Shown: piece after piece, positions 29,778 to 37,570 of the stretch
Layout: the number at the start of each line of letters is the position of its first letter
How positions within the stretch are numbered: the stretch's first letter is position 1
Assembly: GCF_010731595.1 (NCBI RefSeq)
Contig: NZ_AP022582.1
Location: 1,612,001 to 1,676,000, forward strand
Reading direction: 5' to 3'
DNA from: Mycobacterium seoulense
GTDB taxonomy: Bacteria; Actinomycetota; Actinomycetes; Mycobacteriales; Mycobacteriaceae
DNA: 64,000 nt
Translations under genes and position numbers: made by a program
Notes under the pieces: generated by a model
What the model was told of the DNA's origin: nothing
The model's input: the letters and a program-made list of their open reading frames with translations, nothing else
Databases searched by the model: none

Positions 29778-30272
29778 CTAGGTCAGCCGGCGAACGCGCC
29801 CGGCATAGCCGAGCGCATGCTCGTAGGTTTCGAGGTTGTCGCGAGAAATCCTCGCGTGCACGGGGCGTTCGAGGAAGAACCGCAGCACCGGGTTGTAGGC
29901 GTGGTAGGTCTCGTGGAAGGTCAACACGGTGGTCCCGTCCGGCTGCTCCTCGAGTTGGTGATAGCCCTCGGCCCGTGACCACAGCGGCGCGCCGACGGCC
30001 ACGTAGCGCGACAGCTTGTTGGTTTCCGCCTCGGTGACGGTCTCCCACGAGCGCGCCCTGCCGCCCGACAGCAGGTACTTGGGGACCGGGTAGACGCAGG
30101 TGCGGACCAGGCCCTCACCGGCCTCGTTGCCCTCGTTGAGGATCTCCATGCTGCCGGTGGGCCAGGTGAGGACTCGCGGCCGCGGCGCGTCGGGCGGCGC
30201 GGGCGGGTGCAGCACCCGCCACACCTTCACCGGCGGCGCCTCGACGTGAAATCGCACGGTGTAGGACTGCAT
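29778..30272 (-). CDS. SRPBCC-family protein
   Basis: A 164-residue START-like protein (SYTVRFHVEAPPVKVWRVL at the start, VLTFHETYHAYNPVLRFFLE near the end). Its ATG shares one base with the stop of the upstream nitroreductase gene (TGATG), so translation is coupled. It is the last gene of the minus-strand operon with nitroreductase and AhpD-like genes; it probably binds the small hydrophobic compound they act on. Confidence 0.8.
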   Translation of the reverse strand: MQSYTVRFHVEAPPVKVWRVLHPPAPPDAPRPRVLTWPTGSMEILNEGNEAGEGLVRTCVYPVPKYLLSGGRARSWETVTEAETNKLSRYVAVGAPLWSRAEGYHQLEEQPDGTTVLTFHETYHAYNPVLRFFLERPVHARISRDNLETYEHALGYAGRVRRLT

Positions 30273-30901
30273 CAGCCGTCTCCCCAGCTATCCCAGAACG
30301 TCACGGTTTCGGCGGGCGGCCGCGCGGCCGGCCGGAAGTCGGTGCCGATCGTGTAGGCCACCGGGAACAACGCGGCCTGCGTGACGGTGTCCGGGATGCC
30401 GAGCAACTCGGCCACCTCTTTTTCCTTCGCCAGATGCATCGTCGTCCACACCGACCCCAAGCCGCGCGAGCGCAGGGCGAGCAGGAAGCTCCAGCCGGCC
30501 GGGATGATCGACGCCCAGGCCGACGCGGCCGTCAGCAGCGTGGAGTTGTCGATGCGGTTCGCCAGGCAGGGGATGACGTGCACGGGAACCTTGGCCAGGG
30601 TGTGAGTCAGGGCCAGCGCGCCGGCGTACACGCGTTGGGTCTGCGGATCGGACGCCTCCTTGGCCGCGTGGGCAAGGTATTCGGCACCGATGCTGCGATA
30701 GATCTCGCCGATCGCGGCGCGCTTGTCGGCATCGGTGATGACCAGCCAGCGCCAGTCCTGCGCGTTGCTCGCGGTGGGCGCCTGCATCGCCAGCCGGATG
30801 CACTCGAGGATCACGTCGCGACCGACCGGCCGGTCCAGGTCGAGGCGCTTGCGCACCGACCGCGTCGTCGTCAACAGTTCGTCGACGGTCGCCAGGTCCA
30901 T
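30272..30901 (-). CDS. Nitroreductase-family oxidoreductase
   Basis: A 209-residue FMN enzyme. TTRSVRKRLDLDRPV near residue 10, MQAPTASNAQDWRWLVI near residue 40, and GLGSVWTTMHLAKEKEVAELLGI are the usual FMN-binding elements. AAGGA lies 7 bases upstream of the ATG at 30901. It reduces nitro, quinone or enone groups with NAD(P)H. The gap to the AhpD-like gene is 11 bp, so they share a transcript. Confidence 0.88.
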   Translation of the reverse strand: MDLATVDELLTTTRSVRKRLDLDRPVGRDVILECIRLAMQAPTASNAQDWRWLVITDADKRAAIGEIYRSIGAEYLAHAAKEASDPQTQRVYAGALALTHTLAKVPVHVIPCLANRIDNSTLLTAASAWASIIPAGWSFLLALRSRGLGSVWTTMHLAKEKEVAELLGIPDTVTQAALFPVAYTIGTDFRPAARPPAETVTFWDSWGDG

Positions 30902-30912
30902 TCGGTTCCTTA

Positions 30913-31395
30913 CTAGAGATCGATTGCGCACGATTGATCGACGCCCAGCACCGTCAACGAGCGCCCCAGGCCCAGGAATACCGCGACGCAGAGGGTGAGA
31001 TCGAGGATCTCGGGATCGGAGAACGACTCCCGCAGCCGCTCGAAGAAGGCGTCGTCCAGCGACGCATGGTCGGTTGCGAACCGCTCGGCGTATTCGATGG
31101 CCAGCCGCTGGCGGGGCGTGTAGCCCGGGTAGCTGGCGTACGCCGCGACGTTGTCGTACAGCTCAGGCGGGACGCCGGCGTCCAGCACAGACCGCGCCCG
31201 GAAGCCCGCGCAGGCGGCGCAGTCGTTGATCTGCGCGATGCGCATCCTGGCCAGCTCGCGCTCGTCGGCAGGCAGGACGCTCTGCTGGTATGCGCCGCGA
31301 ATCATCCGCTCGACCATGTCGCCGAGTTGCGGCCGCAGCGTCCAGATCATGGCGGCTTCGCCGCCCGGGCCGTCCGGCACGTCGAGACGGGCCAT
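30913..31395 (-). CDS. Carboxymuconolactone decarboxylase/AhpD-like protein
   Basis: A 160-residue all-helical protein with INDCAACAGFRARSVLDAG, the CxxC redox motif of AhpD-like proteins, followed by the helix TPRQRLAIEYAERFA. An AGGAG site precedes the ATG. It is probably a thiol-peroxidase or decarboxylase-like enzyme and heads the operon with nitroreductase and SRPBCC genes. It diverges from the ligase cluster across about 180 bp. Confidence 0.87.
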   Translation of the reverse strand: MARLDVPDGPGGEAAMIWTLRPQLGDMVERMIRGAYQQSVLPADERELARMRIAQINDCAACAGFRARSVLDAGVPPELYDNVAAYASYPGYTPRQRLAIEYAERFATDHASLDDAFFERLRESFSDPEILDLTLCVAVFLGLGRSLTVLGVDQSCAIDL

Positions 31396-31572
31396 CGGCG
31401 ACTCCTGCGGTGAGGTAATTACTGAGTCGAGCAAACCAGTTCGGACCTCGGCTGTCCAGGGCGGTCAGGTCCGGCCGCACGGTGAACCGCCATGGACACT
31501 GCGGCCGGTCGGGGTTAGCGTCCGTTGGACGAGGGCGCTCAGGGCCGAGCGCACTCGGTGGGAGGTCTCGGC

Positions 31573-32271
31573 ATGCTGTTCATGCACGAGGTACACAAAG
31601 TGCGCGGGCGCTGCGAGGACGACTTCGAGGCCGCGTTCCGGCAGGGCTGGATGCCGATGCTCGCCGCCGGCGACGACGCGCGGCTGCTCTGGTACGCCGA
31701 CCACGCGCAAGGCAGCGGCCCGTCTTACACGGTCGTGACCGTGACCGCCGTCCGGGACGGAGCGGCGTGGGAGCGCCTCGCGCTGCGGGTGCAACGGGGT
31801 GATCTGCAGCCGTGGATGCGCGAGCTGGACGATTTGCGCTACGACGTCGAGGCCAAGCTGCTCGCGCCGCTGCCGTGGTCGCCGCTGGGGGAGATCCCGT
31901 TCGAGGAGGTGCCGGTCGACGGGCGGGAGCACGAACTCAGTCTCTACATGGAAGACACCATGTGGCCTTACCAGGACAAGTTCGAGGAATACATCGCTCG
32001 CAGCGGCGACGTGTACGCCCAGAGCCTCGCGCGGCCGTCGTCAATGCTGTTGATCCAGGCGGCGTTTCAGCCCGCCCTGGGCAGCCACCTGCACCGCGAG
32101 GTCATTCTGATGCAGCGCATTCAGCGGCCCGAGCAACTGCTCGCACTGCTGCGGACCCGGATCCCGCATGAATTTCGCGCGCCCGGGACCTGGATGCACG
32201 ACGCCCTCGAGCTGCGGGACCAGTGGACCAGTCGGCTGCTGCGCACCTCCGCGTGGTCACCCCTGCACTGA
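31573..32271 (+). CDS. Paired dimeric alpha/beta-barrel-like protein, copy 1
   Basis: A 232-residue protein with two repeats of a ferredoxin-like half: HEVHKVRGRCEDDFEAAFRQ with LLWYADHAQG, and later AFQPALGSHLHREVILMQ. It resembles NIPSNAP- or EthD-like barrels, but the family is not certain. GGGAGG precedes the ATG. It is a clear paralogue of the gene after the ligase: both share the opening, the WMPMLAAGDDARLLWY block and the WTSRLLRTS/WQSRLLRTS ending. The ligase starts 8 bp after its stop. Confidence 0.78.
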   Translation: MLFMHEVHKVRGRCEDDFEAAFRQGWMPMLAAGDDARLLWYADHAQGSGPSYTVVTVTAVRDGAAWERLALRVQRGDLQPWMRELDDLRYDVEAKLLAPLPWSPLGEIPFEEVPVDGREHELSLYMEDTMWPYQDKFEEYIARSGDVYAQSLARPSSMLLIQAAFQPALGSHLHREVILMQRIQRPEQLLALLRTRIPHEFRAPGTWMHDALELRDQWTSRLLRTSAWSPLH

Positions 32272-32279
32272 GCGCAAAC

Positions 32280-33719
32280 ATGAATATCGGAACGATCCTC
32301 GAAGCCGCCGCGACCGACGATCCCGCTCGCGTCGCGCTCATCATCGACGGGCGCCCTATCGGTTACGGCGAGCTCGCGGACACCGTGCGCCGGTGCGCCG
32401 CCGGGTTGGCCGACCGCGGCGTGGTGGCCGGCCAGCGCGTTGCCGTCGTCGACGGGGGAAGCGTGCTGTCGATCGCGGCCGTGTTGGGAGCGGCTCGGAT
32501 CGGCGCCGCGGCCGCCTTGATGAACCCCGCGCTGACCCCGTCCGAGCTGCACGGACTTCTGACGAACGCGGGCTGTGCCGACGCGGCCGTCGCGGGGGAG
32601 CCATCCGCCGACCGGCTCCGCGAGGCCGGTGCCCCGATGGTCTTGACAGGCGACGATCTGCTGGAGGGCCTCGGTTCGGCGGCGCCGTCCGCCGACGACG
32701 CCGACCGCGATGCCCTGGTCCTGTTCACCAGCGGGACAACGGGACTCCCCAAGGCCGTCGGCATCACCGGCCGGCAGCTGTCACGGCGGATCACCGGGAT
32801 GGCGGCACCATTCCGGGCGGATGCCAAACCCTCGGTGGGGATGATGTGCGTCCCGTTCTTTCATGTCGGAGGCGCGCTCGGCACGCTCGGCGGTTTGTAC
32901 TCGGGCAACACGTCGGTGCTACAGCGGCGGTTTGACGCCGGCGAGTGGTTGCGCCTGGTGTCCGAGCATCGGGTGACCACGACGTTCCTGGTTCCGACGA
33001 TGCTGCAGCGCATCCTCGACCATCCCGACTTCGGCGACGCCGACTTGTCGTCGTTGGTCGCCATCGCCTACGGGGCTGCCGCCGCGCCGGTCAATTTGGT
33101 GCGCAGGGCCATGGCCGCTCTCCCACATGTGGCTTTCGCCAACGTGTTCGGCCAGACCGAGACGCTCGGCGCCTATACGACGCTGATGCCCGCCGATCAC
33201 CGCGATCCCGCCCGCGCGGGATCCGTCGGCCGCCCGCTGCCGGGCGTCGACGTCCGCGTGGTGGACCCGGCGACGGGAGAGGACGTCGAGCCGGGAGGGG
33301 TCGGCGAGTTGTGGGTGAACAGCGCCCAGAACGTCACCGAGGGCTGGCTGCGCACCGGTGACCTCGCCCGGCAGGACGCCGACGGCTACCTCTTCCCGAG
33401 CGGGCGGCTCAGCGACACCATCAACCGCGGGGGAGAGAAGTTCGGGCCGATCGAAATCGAGGAAGCGCTTCGTTCCCACCCGGCCGTACGCGACGTCGCG
33501 GTCGCCGGAATCGCCGACGACGAGCTCGGTCAGCGGGTGGGGGTAGCGGTGGTGGCTTGCGCCCCCGTGACTCTCGACCAGCTGCGGTCGCACTGCCGCG
33601 AACTCATCGCCTATTTCAAACTGCCCGAGCGGCTGATACTGGTCGACAACATCCCCTACAGCTCGACCGGCAAAGTCAACCGCCGTCAGCTCGCCGCACT
33701 GATCGCCAAAGAGTCCTGA
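32280..33719 (+). CDS. AMP-binding acyl-CoA ligase
   Basis: A 479-residue ANL-superfamily enzyme. The ATP loop LFTSGTTGLPKAV lies near residue 150, FGQTETLGAYT (A5) near 290, TGDLARQDADGYLFPSGR (A7/A8) near 360, and the C-terminal catalytic Lys in YSSTGKVNRRQL. It activates a carboxylic acid to the acyl-AMP and then acyl-CoA. It is shorter than the FadD long-chain enzymes, so a small or cyclic acid is more likely. It is sandwiched between two paralogous barrel proteins in one operon. Confidence 0.88.
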   Translation: MNIGTILEAAATDDPARVALIIDGRPIGYGELADTVRRCAAGLADRGVVAGQRVAVVDGGSVLSIAAVLGAARIGAAAALMNPALTPSELHGLLTNAGCADAAVAGEPSADRLREAGAPMVLTGDDLLEGLGSAAPSADDADRDALVLFTSGTTGLPKAVGITGRQLSRRITGMAAPFRADAKPSVGMMCVPFFHVGGALGTLGGLYSGNTSVLQRRFDAGEWLRLVSEHRVTTTFLVPTMLQRILDHPDFGDADLSSLVAIAYGAAAAPVNLVRRAMAALPHVAFANVFGQTETLGAYTTLMPADHRDPARAGSVGRPLPGVDVRVVDPATGEDVEPGGVGELWVNSAQNVTEGWLRTGDLARQDADGYLFPSGRLSDTINRGGEKFGPIEIEEALRSHPAVRDVAVAGIADDELGQRVGVAVVACAPVTLDQLRSHCRELIAYFKLPERLILVDNIPYSSTGKVNRRQLAALIAKES

Positions 33720-33734
33720 CGGCAAGGAGTTCCG

Positions 33735-34448
33735 ATGCTGTTCCTGCACGAGACCCACAAAGTGGTCGGCGCACGTCAGGACGAGTTCGAGGCCGCATAC
33801 CGCGAGGGCTGGATGCCGATGCTCGCCGCCGGCGATGACGCGCGGCTGCTCTGGTACACCAACCACGCCCACGGGTCCGGGCTGTCCTACAACGTGGTCA
33901 CCATCACCGGCATCGCCGACGGCGCGGCGTGGGAAAGGCTCGCGCGCCGAGCGCAAAGTGGCGACCTGCGACCGTGGATGCGTGAATTGGAAAACCTGCG
34001 CCACGAAGTGACGGGCAAGCTCTTGCTGCCGGTGACCTGGTCACCGCTGCAGACCGTCGACCTGGCCAGCGTGCCGACCACGGGGCAGACACACCCGCTG
34101 ACGATGTTCATGGAGGACACCGGCTGGCCGTCCGCTCCGCTCGACGACTACATCCGCTCATGGGACGAGATCTACTACCGCCCGCTGTCCCGGGCGCCCG
34201 CCAGGATGCGCATCCTCGACATCCAGGCGTGCTTCCAGGTGGCGCATGGGAGCCACCGGCGACGAGAGGCCATGCTGTGGCAGAAGATTGACGACTCCAA
34301 CAACTACGCCGCCCTGGTCCACCTGCTGACCAAGGAGATCCCGCCGGAGCACCGGGCGCCGGGCAGCTACATGTTCGACGCCCTGCAATACCGCGACCAG
34401 TGGCAGAGCCGCCTGCTGCGGACGTCGGATTGGTCACCGCTGTATTGA
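33735..34448 (+). CDS. Paired dimeric alpha/beta-barrel-like protein, copy 2
   Basis: A 237-residue paralogue of the gene before the ligase, sharing WMPMLAAGDDARLLWY and the C-terminal RAPGSYMFDALQYRDQW pattern. An AAGGAG site lies about 8 bases before the ATG. Its last 15 bp overlap the 3' end of the convergent nitronate monooxygenase gene. The two copies differ in the middle part, which points to different ligands or a heteromer. Confidence 0.78.
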   Translation: MLFLHETHKVVGARQDEFEAAYREGWMPMLAAGDDARLLWYTNHAHGSGLSYNVVTITGIADGAAWERLARRAQSGDLRPWMRELENLRHEVTGKLLLPVTWSPLQTVDLASVPTTGQTHPLTMFMEDTGWPSAPLDDYIRSWDEIYYRPLSRAPARMRILDIQACFQVAHGSHRRREAMLWQKIDDSNNYAALVHLLTKEIPPEHRAPGSYMFDALQYRDQWQSRLLRTSDWSPLY

Positions 34449-35420
34449 GGTTGGCCCCGTGGCCCGGCTCAAGATCCGCCCGGCCTGCGCGACCATGTCG
34501 GCCATGATGTCGGCCGCGGGCCGGACCTCGCGGACGAGGCCCACACCCTCGCCGACGAGTATGGCGGCCGCTTCGAAATCCTCGGCGGCAACAGCCTTTT
34601 CATACTCGGCGACGACTTCGGGCAGCGACGCCGCCAGCCGGTCCTCGTTGCCATGCCAGGTCTCCAGGAACGTGTTGCCCAGCGCCCGCGCGTCGTAGCC
34701 GGCGGGCCAATCCAGCCGCCGCACCAGGTCATAGGCCCGCGTGCGAAGGGTGTCGTCGCCGCTGGCCGGTAGCGCCCGCTCGTGTGCCCGTGGCGACACC
34801 AACGCCTCGGGAGACGCCCAGAACCTGGTGCCCACGAGCGCGCCGTCGGCGCCGAGCGCCAGCGCGGCGGCGAGTCCGCGGCCGTCGGTAACCCCGCCGG
34901 CGGCCAGCACCAGCGTGCCCGGCGACCGTTCGGCGGCGAGGTCGACGACGTCGGGCACCAGCGTGAAGGTGGCCCGGGCGGTCATGCCGTGCCCACCGGC
35001 CTCGCCGCCCTGCGCCACCACGACCTCCGCGCCGGCGTCCAGCGCCCGGCGCGCGTGGTCGAGCGTTTGCGCCTGCGCGATGAGCGGGACGCCGGCGGCG
35101 TGAATGCGGTCGGCGAACGGCTGCAGTTCGCCGAACGACAACATGATCGCGGCGGGCTGTCGCTCCAGGGCCTCGTCGAGCAGCGCGGGTTGGTGGGCGA
35201 GGCTCCAGCTGATGAACCCGCATCCCACCGTTACGCCGCCGGCCCGGCCGAACTCGCGCCGCAGCCATTCGGCGTCCCCGTAACCGCCGCCGATCAGGCC
35301 CAGGCCACCGGCCGATGTCACCGCCGCCGCCAGCCGGCCCCCGGAGATTCCCGCCATCGGGGCGAGCACGACGGGGTGCTCGATGCCGAAGAATCTGGTG
35401 ATCCGTGTGTCGAGGCTCAT
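34434..35420 (-). CDS. Nitronate monooxygenase-like flavoenzyme
   Basis: A 328-residue TIM-barrel FMN enzyme. HPVVLAPMAGISGGRLAAAV is the N-terminal FMN contact, VVAQGGEAGGHGMT near residue 130 the active-site loop, and LVLAAGGVTDGRGLAAALALGADG the phosphate-binding part. It oxidises nitronates or acts as a related dehydrogenase. Its ATG overlaps the stop of the tautomerase gene (ATGA), giving a two-gene operon. Confidence 0.9.
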   Translation of the reverse strand: MSLDTRITRFFGIEHPVVLAPMAGISGGRLAAAVTSAGGLGLIGGGYGDAEWLRREFGRAGGVTVGCGFISWSLAHQPALLDEALERQPAAIMLSFGELQPFADRIHAAGVPLIAQAQTLDHARRALDAGAEVVVAQGGEAGGHGMTARATFTLVPDVVDLAAERSPGTLVLAAGGVTDGRGLAAALALGADGALVGTRFWASPEALVSPRAHERALPASGDDTLRTRAYDLVRRLDWPAGYDARALGNTFLETWHGNEDRLAASLPEVVAEYEKAVAAEDFEAAAILVGEGVGLVREVRPAADIMADMVAQAGRILSRATGPTSIQR

Positions 35421-35809
35421 TGCAGCTCCCCGGTGAGAAACTGTGCCCGGCCGTGGCCGAAAGACCAGTCCTCGTCACCGTTTTCGGTGACCGAGACGAT
35501 CAGGTCGGCCGGGTCGAGCCCGCACCGCCCGGCGAGGTTGCCGGCCAGCAGTTCGTAGAACTTCTCCTTCATCGCCCGCGTGCGCCGCCGGCTCACCACG
35601 TGCACGATCACCTGGTGCGTCGACCGGGTGATGCCGAGGCCGGTGTCCAAAGCGACGATTTCGTGGGCGGGATGGGTGCGCACCACCTGATAGCGGTCAC
35701 GCGGGGGCACCCCGAAGGCTTCGACGACGGACTCGTGAACCGCGTCGAGCAGCGCGCCGACCTCCGACGGCGTGCGGCCCTCGATGAGGTCGATGTATAG
35801 CAAGGGCAT
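35417..35809 (-). CDS. 4-oxalocrotonate tautomerase-like enzyme
   Basis: A 130-residue protein that begins MPLLYIDLIEGRT. Removal of Met leaves the catalytic Pro1 of the tautomerase superfamily, which decides the start at 35809 over a GTG two codons upstream. GAGGAG stands five bases before it. A double-length fold is likely (RRRTRAMKEKFYELLAGNL). It handles a keto-enol product of ring cleavage or of a nitro compound, together with the downstream flavoenzyme. It is divergent from the LysR gene. Confidence 0.87.
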   Translation of the reverse strand: MPLLYIDLIEGRTPSEVGALLDAVHESVVEAFGVPPRDRYQVVRTHPAHEIVALDTGLGITRSTHQVIVHVVSRRRTRAMKEKFYELLAGNLAGRCGLDPADLIVSVTENGDEDWSFGHGRAQFLTGELQ

Positions 35810-35902
35810 TTTCACTCCTCTGATCTATGTCCTGGCTTCGACGCTAGGGGCGTCGCGGCCGGGTGTGAAATGCCCGCTGTAATCGATCTATGCTTCTCAG
35901 GC

Positions 35903-36784
35903 ATGGGCGCGTTGGACAGCGGCAGGGTCGAGTTGCGCCACCTCCGCGCGTTCGAGGCCGTGGCACGGCTCAAGTCGTTCACCCAGGCCGCCGATGAACT
36001 GCGCATCACCCAACCGGCGCTGAGCCGCACCATCCGCCAGCTGGAGGACGCGCTCGGCGTGACACTCGTCGATCGCACCTCGCGGCACGTCGAGACCACC
36101 CGCGCCGGACGGACGTTCCTGGATCACGTCGAGCGGGTCCTCGCGGAGTTGGAGCGGGCGTTCGGCGCCGTACGCCGGCAGGCGAGCATCGGCCTCGGGT
36201 TCAGCTGGTTGCTTCCCGATCCGTGGGCGCAGGACACCGTCGCCCGTTTCGAGCGGGCCACCGGCACGACGGTCAGGCTGGTCCGCACCGACGACGCGCT
36301 GGCCGCCGTGCAGCAGGGCAGGGTCGACGTCGCCGTCGTGCGTGGGCGGGTGACGTCAACCGCCGTCCGGGTGGTGCACCTGTTCGACGAGACCCGGGTG
36401 GCCGTCTGTGCGGTCCACTCGCCGCTGGCCAACAGGTCCGAGTTGGCCTGGGCTGAGGTGCCACGCTGGCCGTTGGTCGTCAACACCGCCAGCGGGACCA
36501 CCGGGCCGTGGTCGTGGCCGGCGGGCGAGGGGCCGAAAACCGTTGTGGAGACTGCCAATTTCGATGAGTGGCTGGAATCCGTCGCGGCGGATCGGGGCAT
36601 CGGGGTGATCCCCGACGTCGCCGTCCGGCGCAACATCCACCCGGGTGTCCGGTTCGTCGCTCTGCGCGGAGCGCCGCAGAGCCCGGTGTCGCTGGCGTTT
36701 CTGCCGCGCGCCCGCAACGCGGTGCTGCGCCGCTTCGTCGAGGCGGCCCTCGAAAGCGTGGAGGCGTCCGCGGAAACCGATTGA
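35903..36784 (+). CDS. LysR-family transcriptional regulator
   Basis: A 293-residue LysR regulator. The winged helix-turn-helix is FTQAADELRITQPALSRTIRQLED (residues 24-47 region), followed by the effector domain with LPDPWAQDTVARFE and a long periplasmic-binding-like fold. An upstream in-frame ATG at 35870 would add 11 residues that are not family-like. It is divergent from the tautomerase operon across 93 bp and probably controls it. Two GATCTATG copies lie in that gap (35822-35829 and 35885-35892). Confidence 0.88.
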   Translation: MGALDSGRVELRHLRAFEAVARLKSFTQAADELRITQPALSRTIRQLEDALGVTLVDRTSRHVETTRAGRTFLDHVERVLAELERAFGAVRRQASIGLGFSWLLPDPWAQDTVARFERATGTTVRLVRTDDALAAVQQGRVDVAVVRGRVTSTAVRVVHLFDETRVAVCAVHSPLANRSELAWAEVPRWPLVVNTASGTTGPWSWPAGEGPKTVVETANFDEWLESVAADRGIGVIPDVAVRRNIHPGVRFVALRGAPQSPVSLAFLPRARNAVLRRFVEAALESVEASAETD

Positions 36785-36863
36785 GTGTGCGCTCATGGCT
36801 TTGCGTGTGCGCCCACGGCGGGGCTCCACGGCGTGTCGCCGCCCTGGGCGCACACTCAACGGA

Positions 36864-37463
36864 TCAGGCGAGCGGCGCCAAACCCGAGCGCAGCAGCGCC
36901 AGGCTGGACGCCACCAGTTCACCGAGATCGCCGGCGCAGCCGTTGCGGCCCCAATTCTCGACTGCCACAACGAGGGCGGCGGCCAGGGCTGAACCGGTGA
37001 CCTCGGCGAGCAGATCGATGTTCGGCACGCCCGGATTGCGGTCCCTGACGAAGTCGGTCAGCACCTGCGCGAAGGACGATTGCACGACGCGCAGATGGCC
37101 CGCGATGCGCTCCGCGCTGATCAGCTCGGCGCGGGCCGTCGCGGCCTGGCGGACCACTTCGAGGTCGTGCGGGAAGGCCGCGACGCTCGCGAGCACCGCA
37201 TCGAAGATCGGCTCGGAGGCGGGGCGGGCGGCCAGCGCCTCGGCCAGCCAATCCAGCTGCGTCTCGTAGTCCTGGAAGAGCACTGCCTCCTTGGTGGGGA
37301 AGTGGCGGAAGAAGGTCCGTTCGGTGACGCCGGCCTCGCGGGCCAGCTCGGTCACGGTGACGTTGGTGAATCCCTTGCGCGCAAAGCTTTTCAATGCCGC
37401 TTCGCGCAGCGCCTCGTGCGTCGATCGTCGGCGTAGCTCGTGGCGGTTCGTCGGCGCGCTCAT
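36864..37463 (-). CDS. TetR-family transcriptional regulator
   Basis: A 199-residue regulator. The N-terminal helix-turn-helix reads TVTELAREAGVTERTFFRHFPTK, with LRRRSTHEALREAAL before it. The C-terminal part is the MftR-like all-helical ligand-binding domain. The ATG at 37463 is preferred; the frame stays open to 37511. It is divergent from the FAD oxidoreductase gene, and a striking operator palindrome lies in between, so it probably represses that gene and itself. Confidence 0.88.
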   Translation of the reverse strand: MSAPTNRHELRRRSTHEALREAALKSFARKGFTNVTVTELAREAGVTERTFFRHFPTKEAVLFQDYETQLDWLAEALAARPASEPIFDAVLASVAAFPHDLEVVRQAATARAELISAERIAGHLRVVQSSFAQVLTDFVRDRNPGVPNIDLLAEVTGSALAAALVVAVENWGRNGCAGDLGELVASSLALLRSGLAPLA

Positions 37464-37503
37464 CCCACGGGGATGGTATCCCACCGCTGGGAAAGTAGTC
37501 GGA

Positions 37504-37546
37504 ACTGACATCTTCCAATTATGTCAGTACTGACATATTCTTGTCA
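37504..37546. promoter_or_regulatory. TetR operator: TATGTCAGTACTGACATA with extra half-sites
   Basis: The core (37520-37537) is a perfect 18-bp palindrome. A further half-site ACTGACAT lies 8 bp to its left (37504-37511), and TGACA/TGTCA flanks TATTCT to its right (37531-37546). This tiling of TGTCA units between divergent TetR and oxidoreductase genes suggests binding by more than one dimer. Confidence 0.8.
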
Positions 37547-37570
37547 CGCGCCGACCCCAGGGAGGAAGCC

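Noticed and set aside
31430..31445. AACCAGTT as a possible KstR site in the divergent promoter
   Set aside because: Only the AACNNGTT core fits; the outer T and A are missing.
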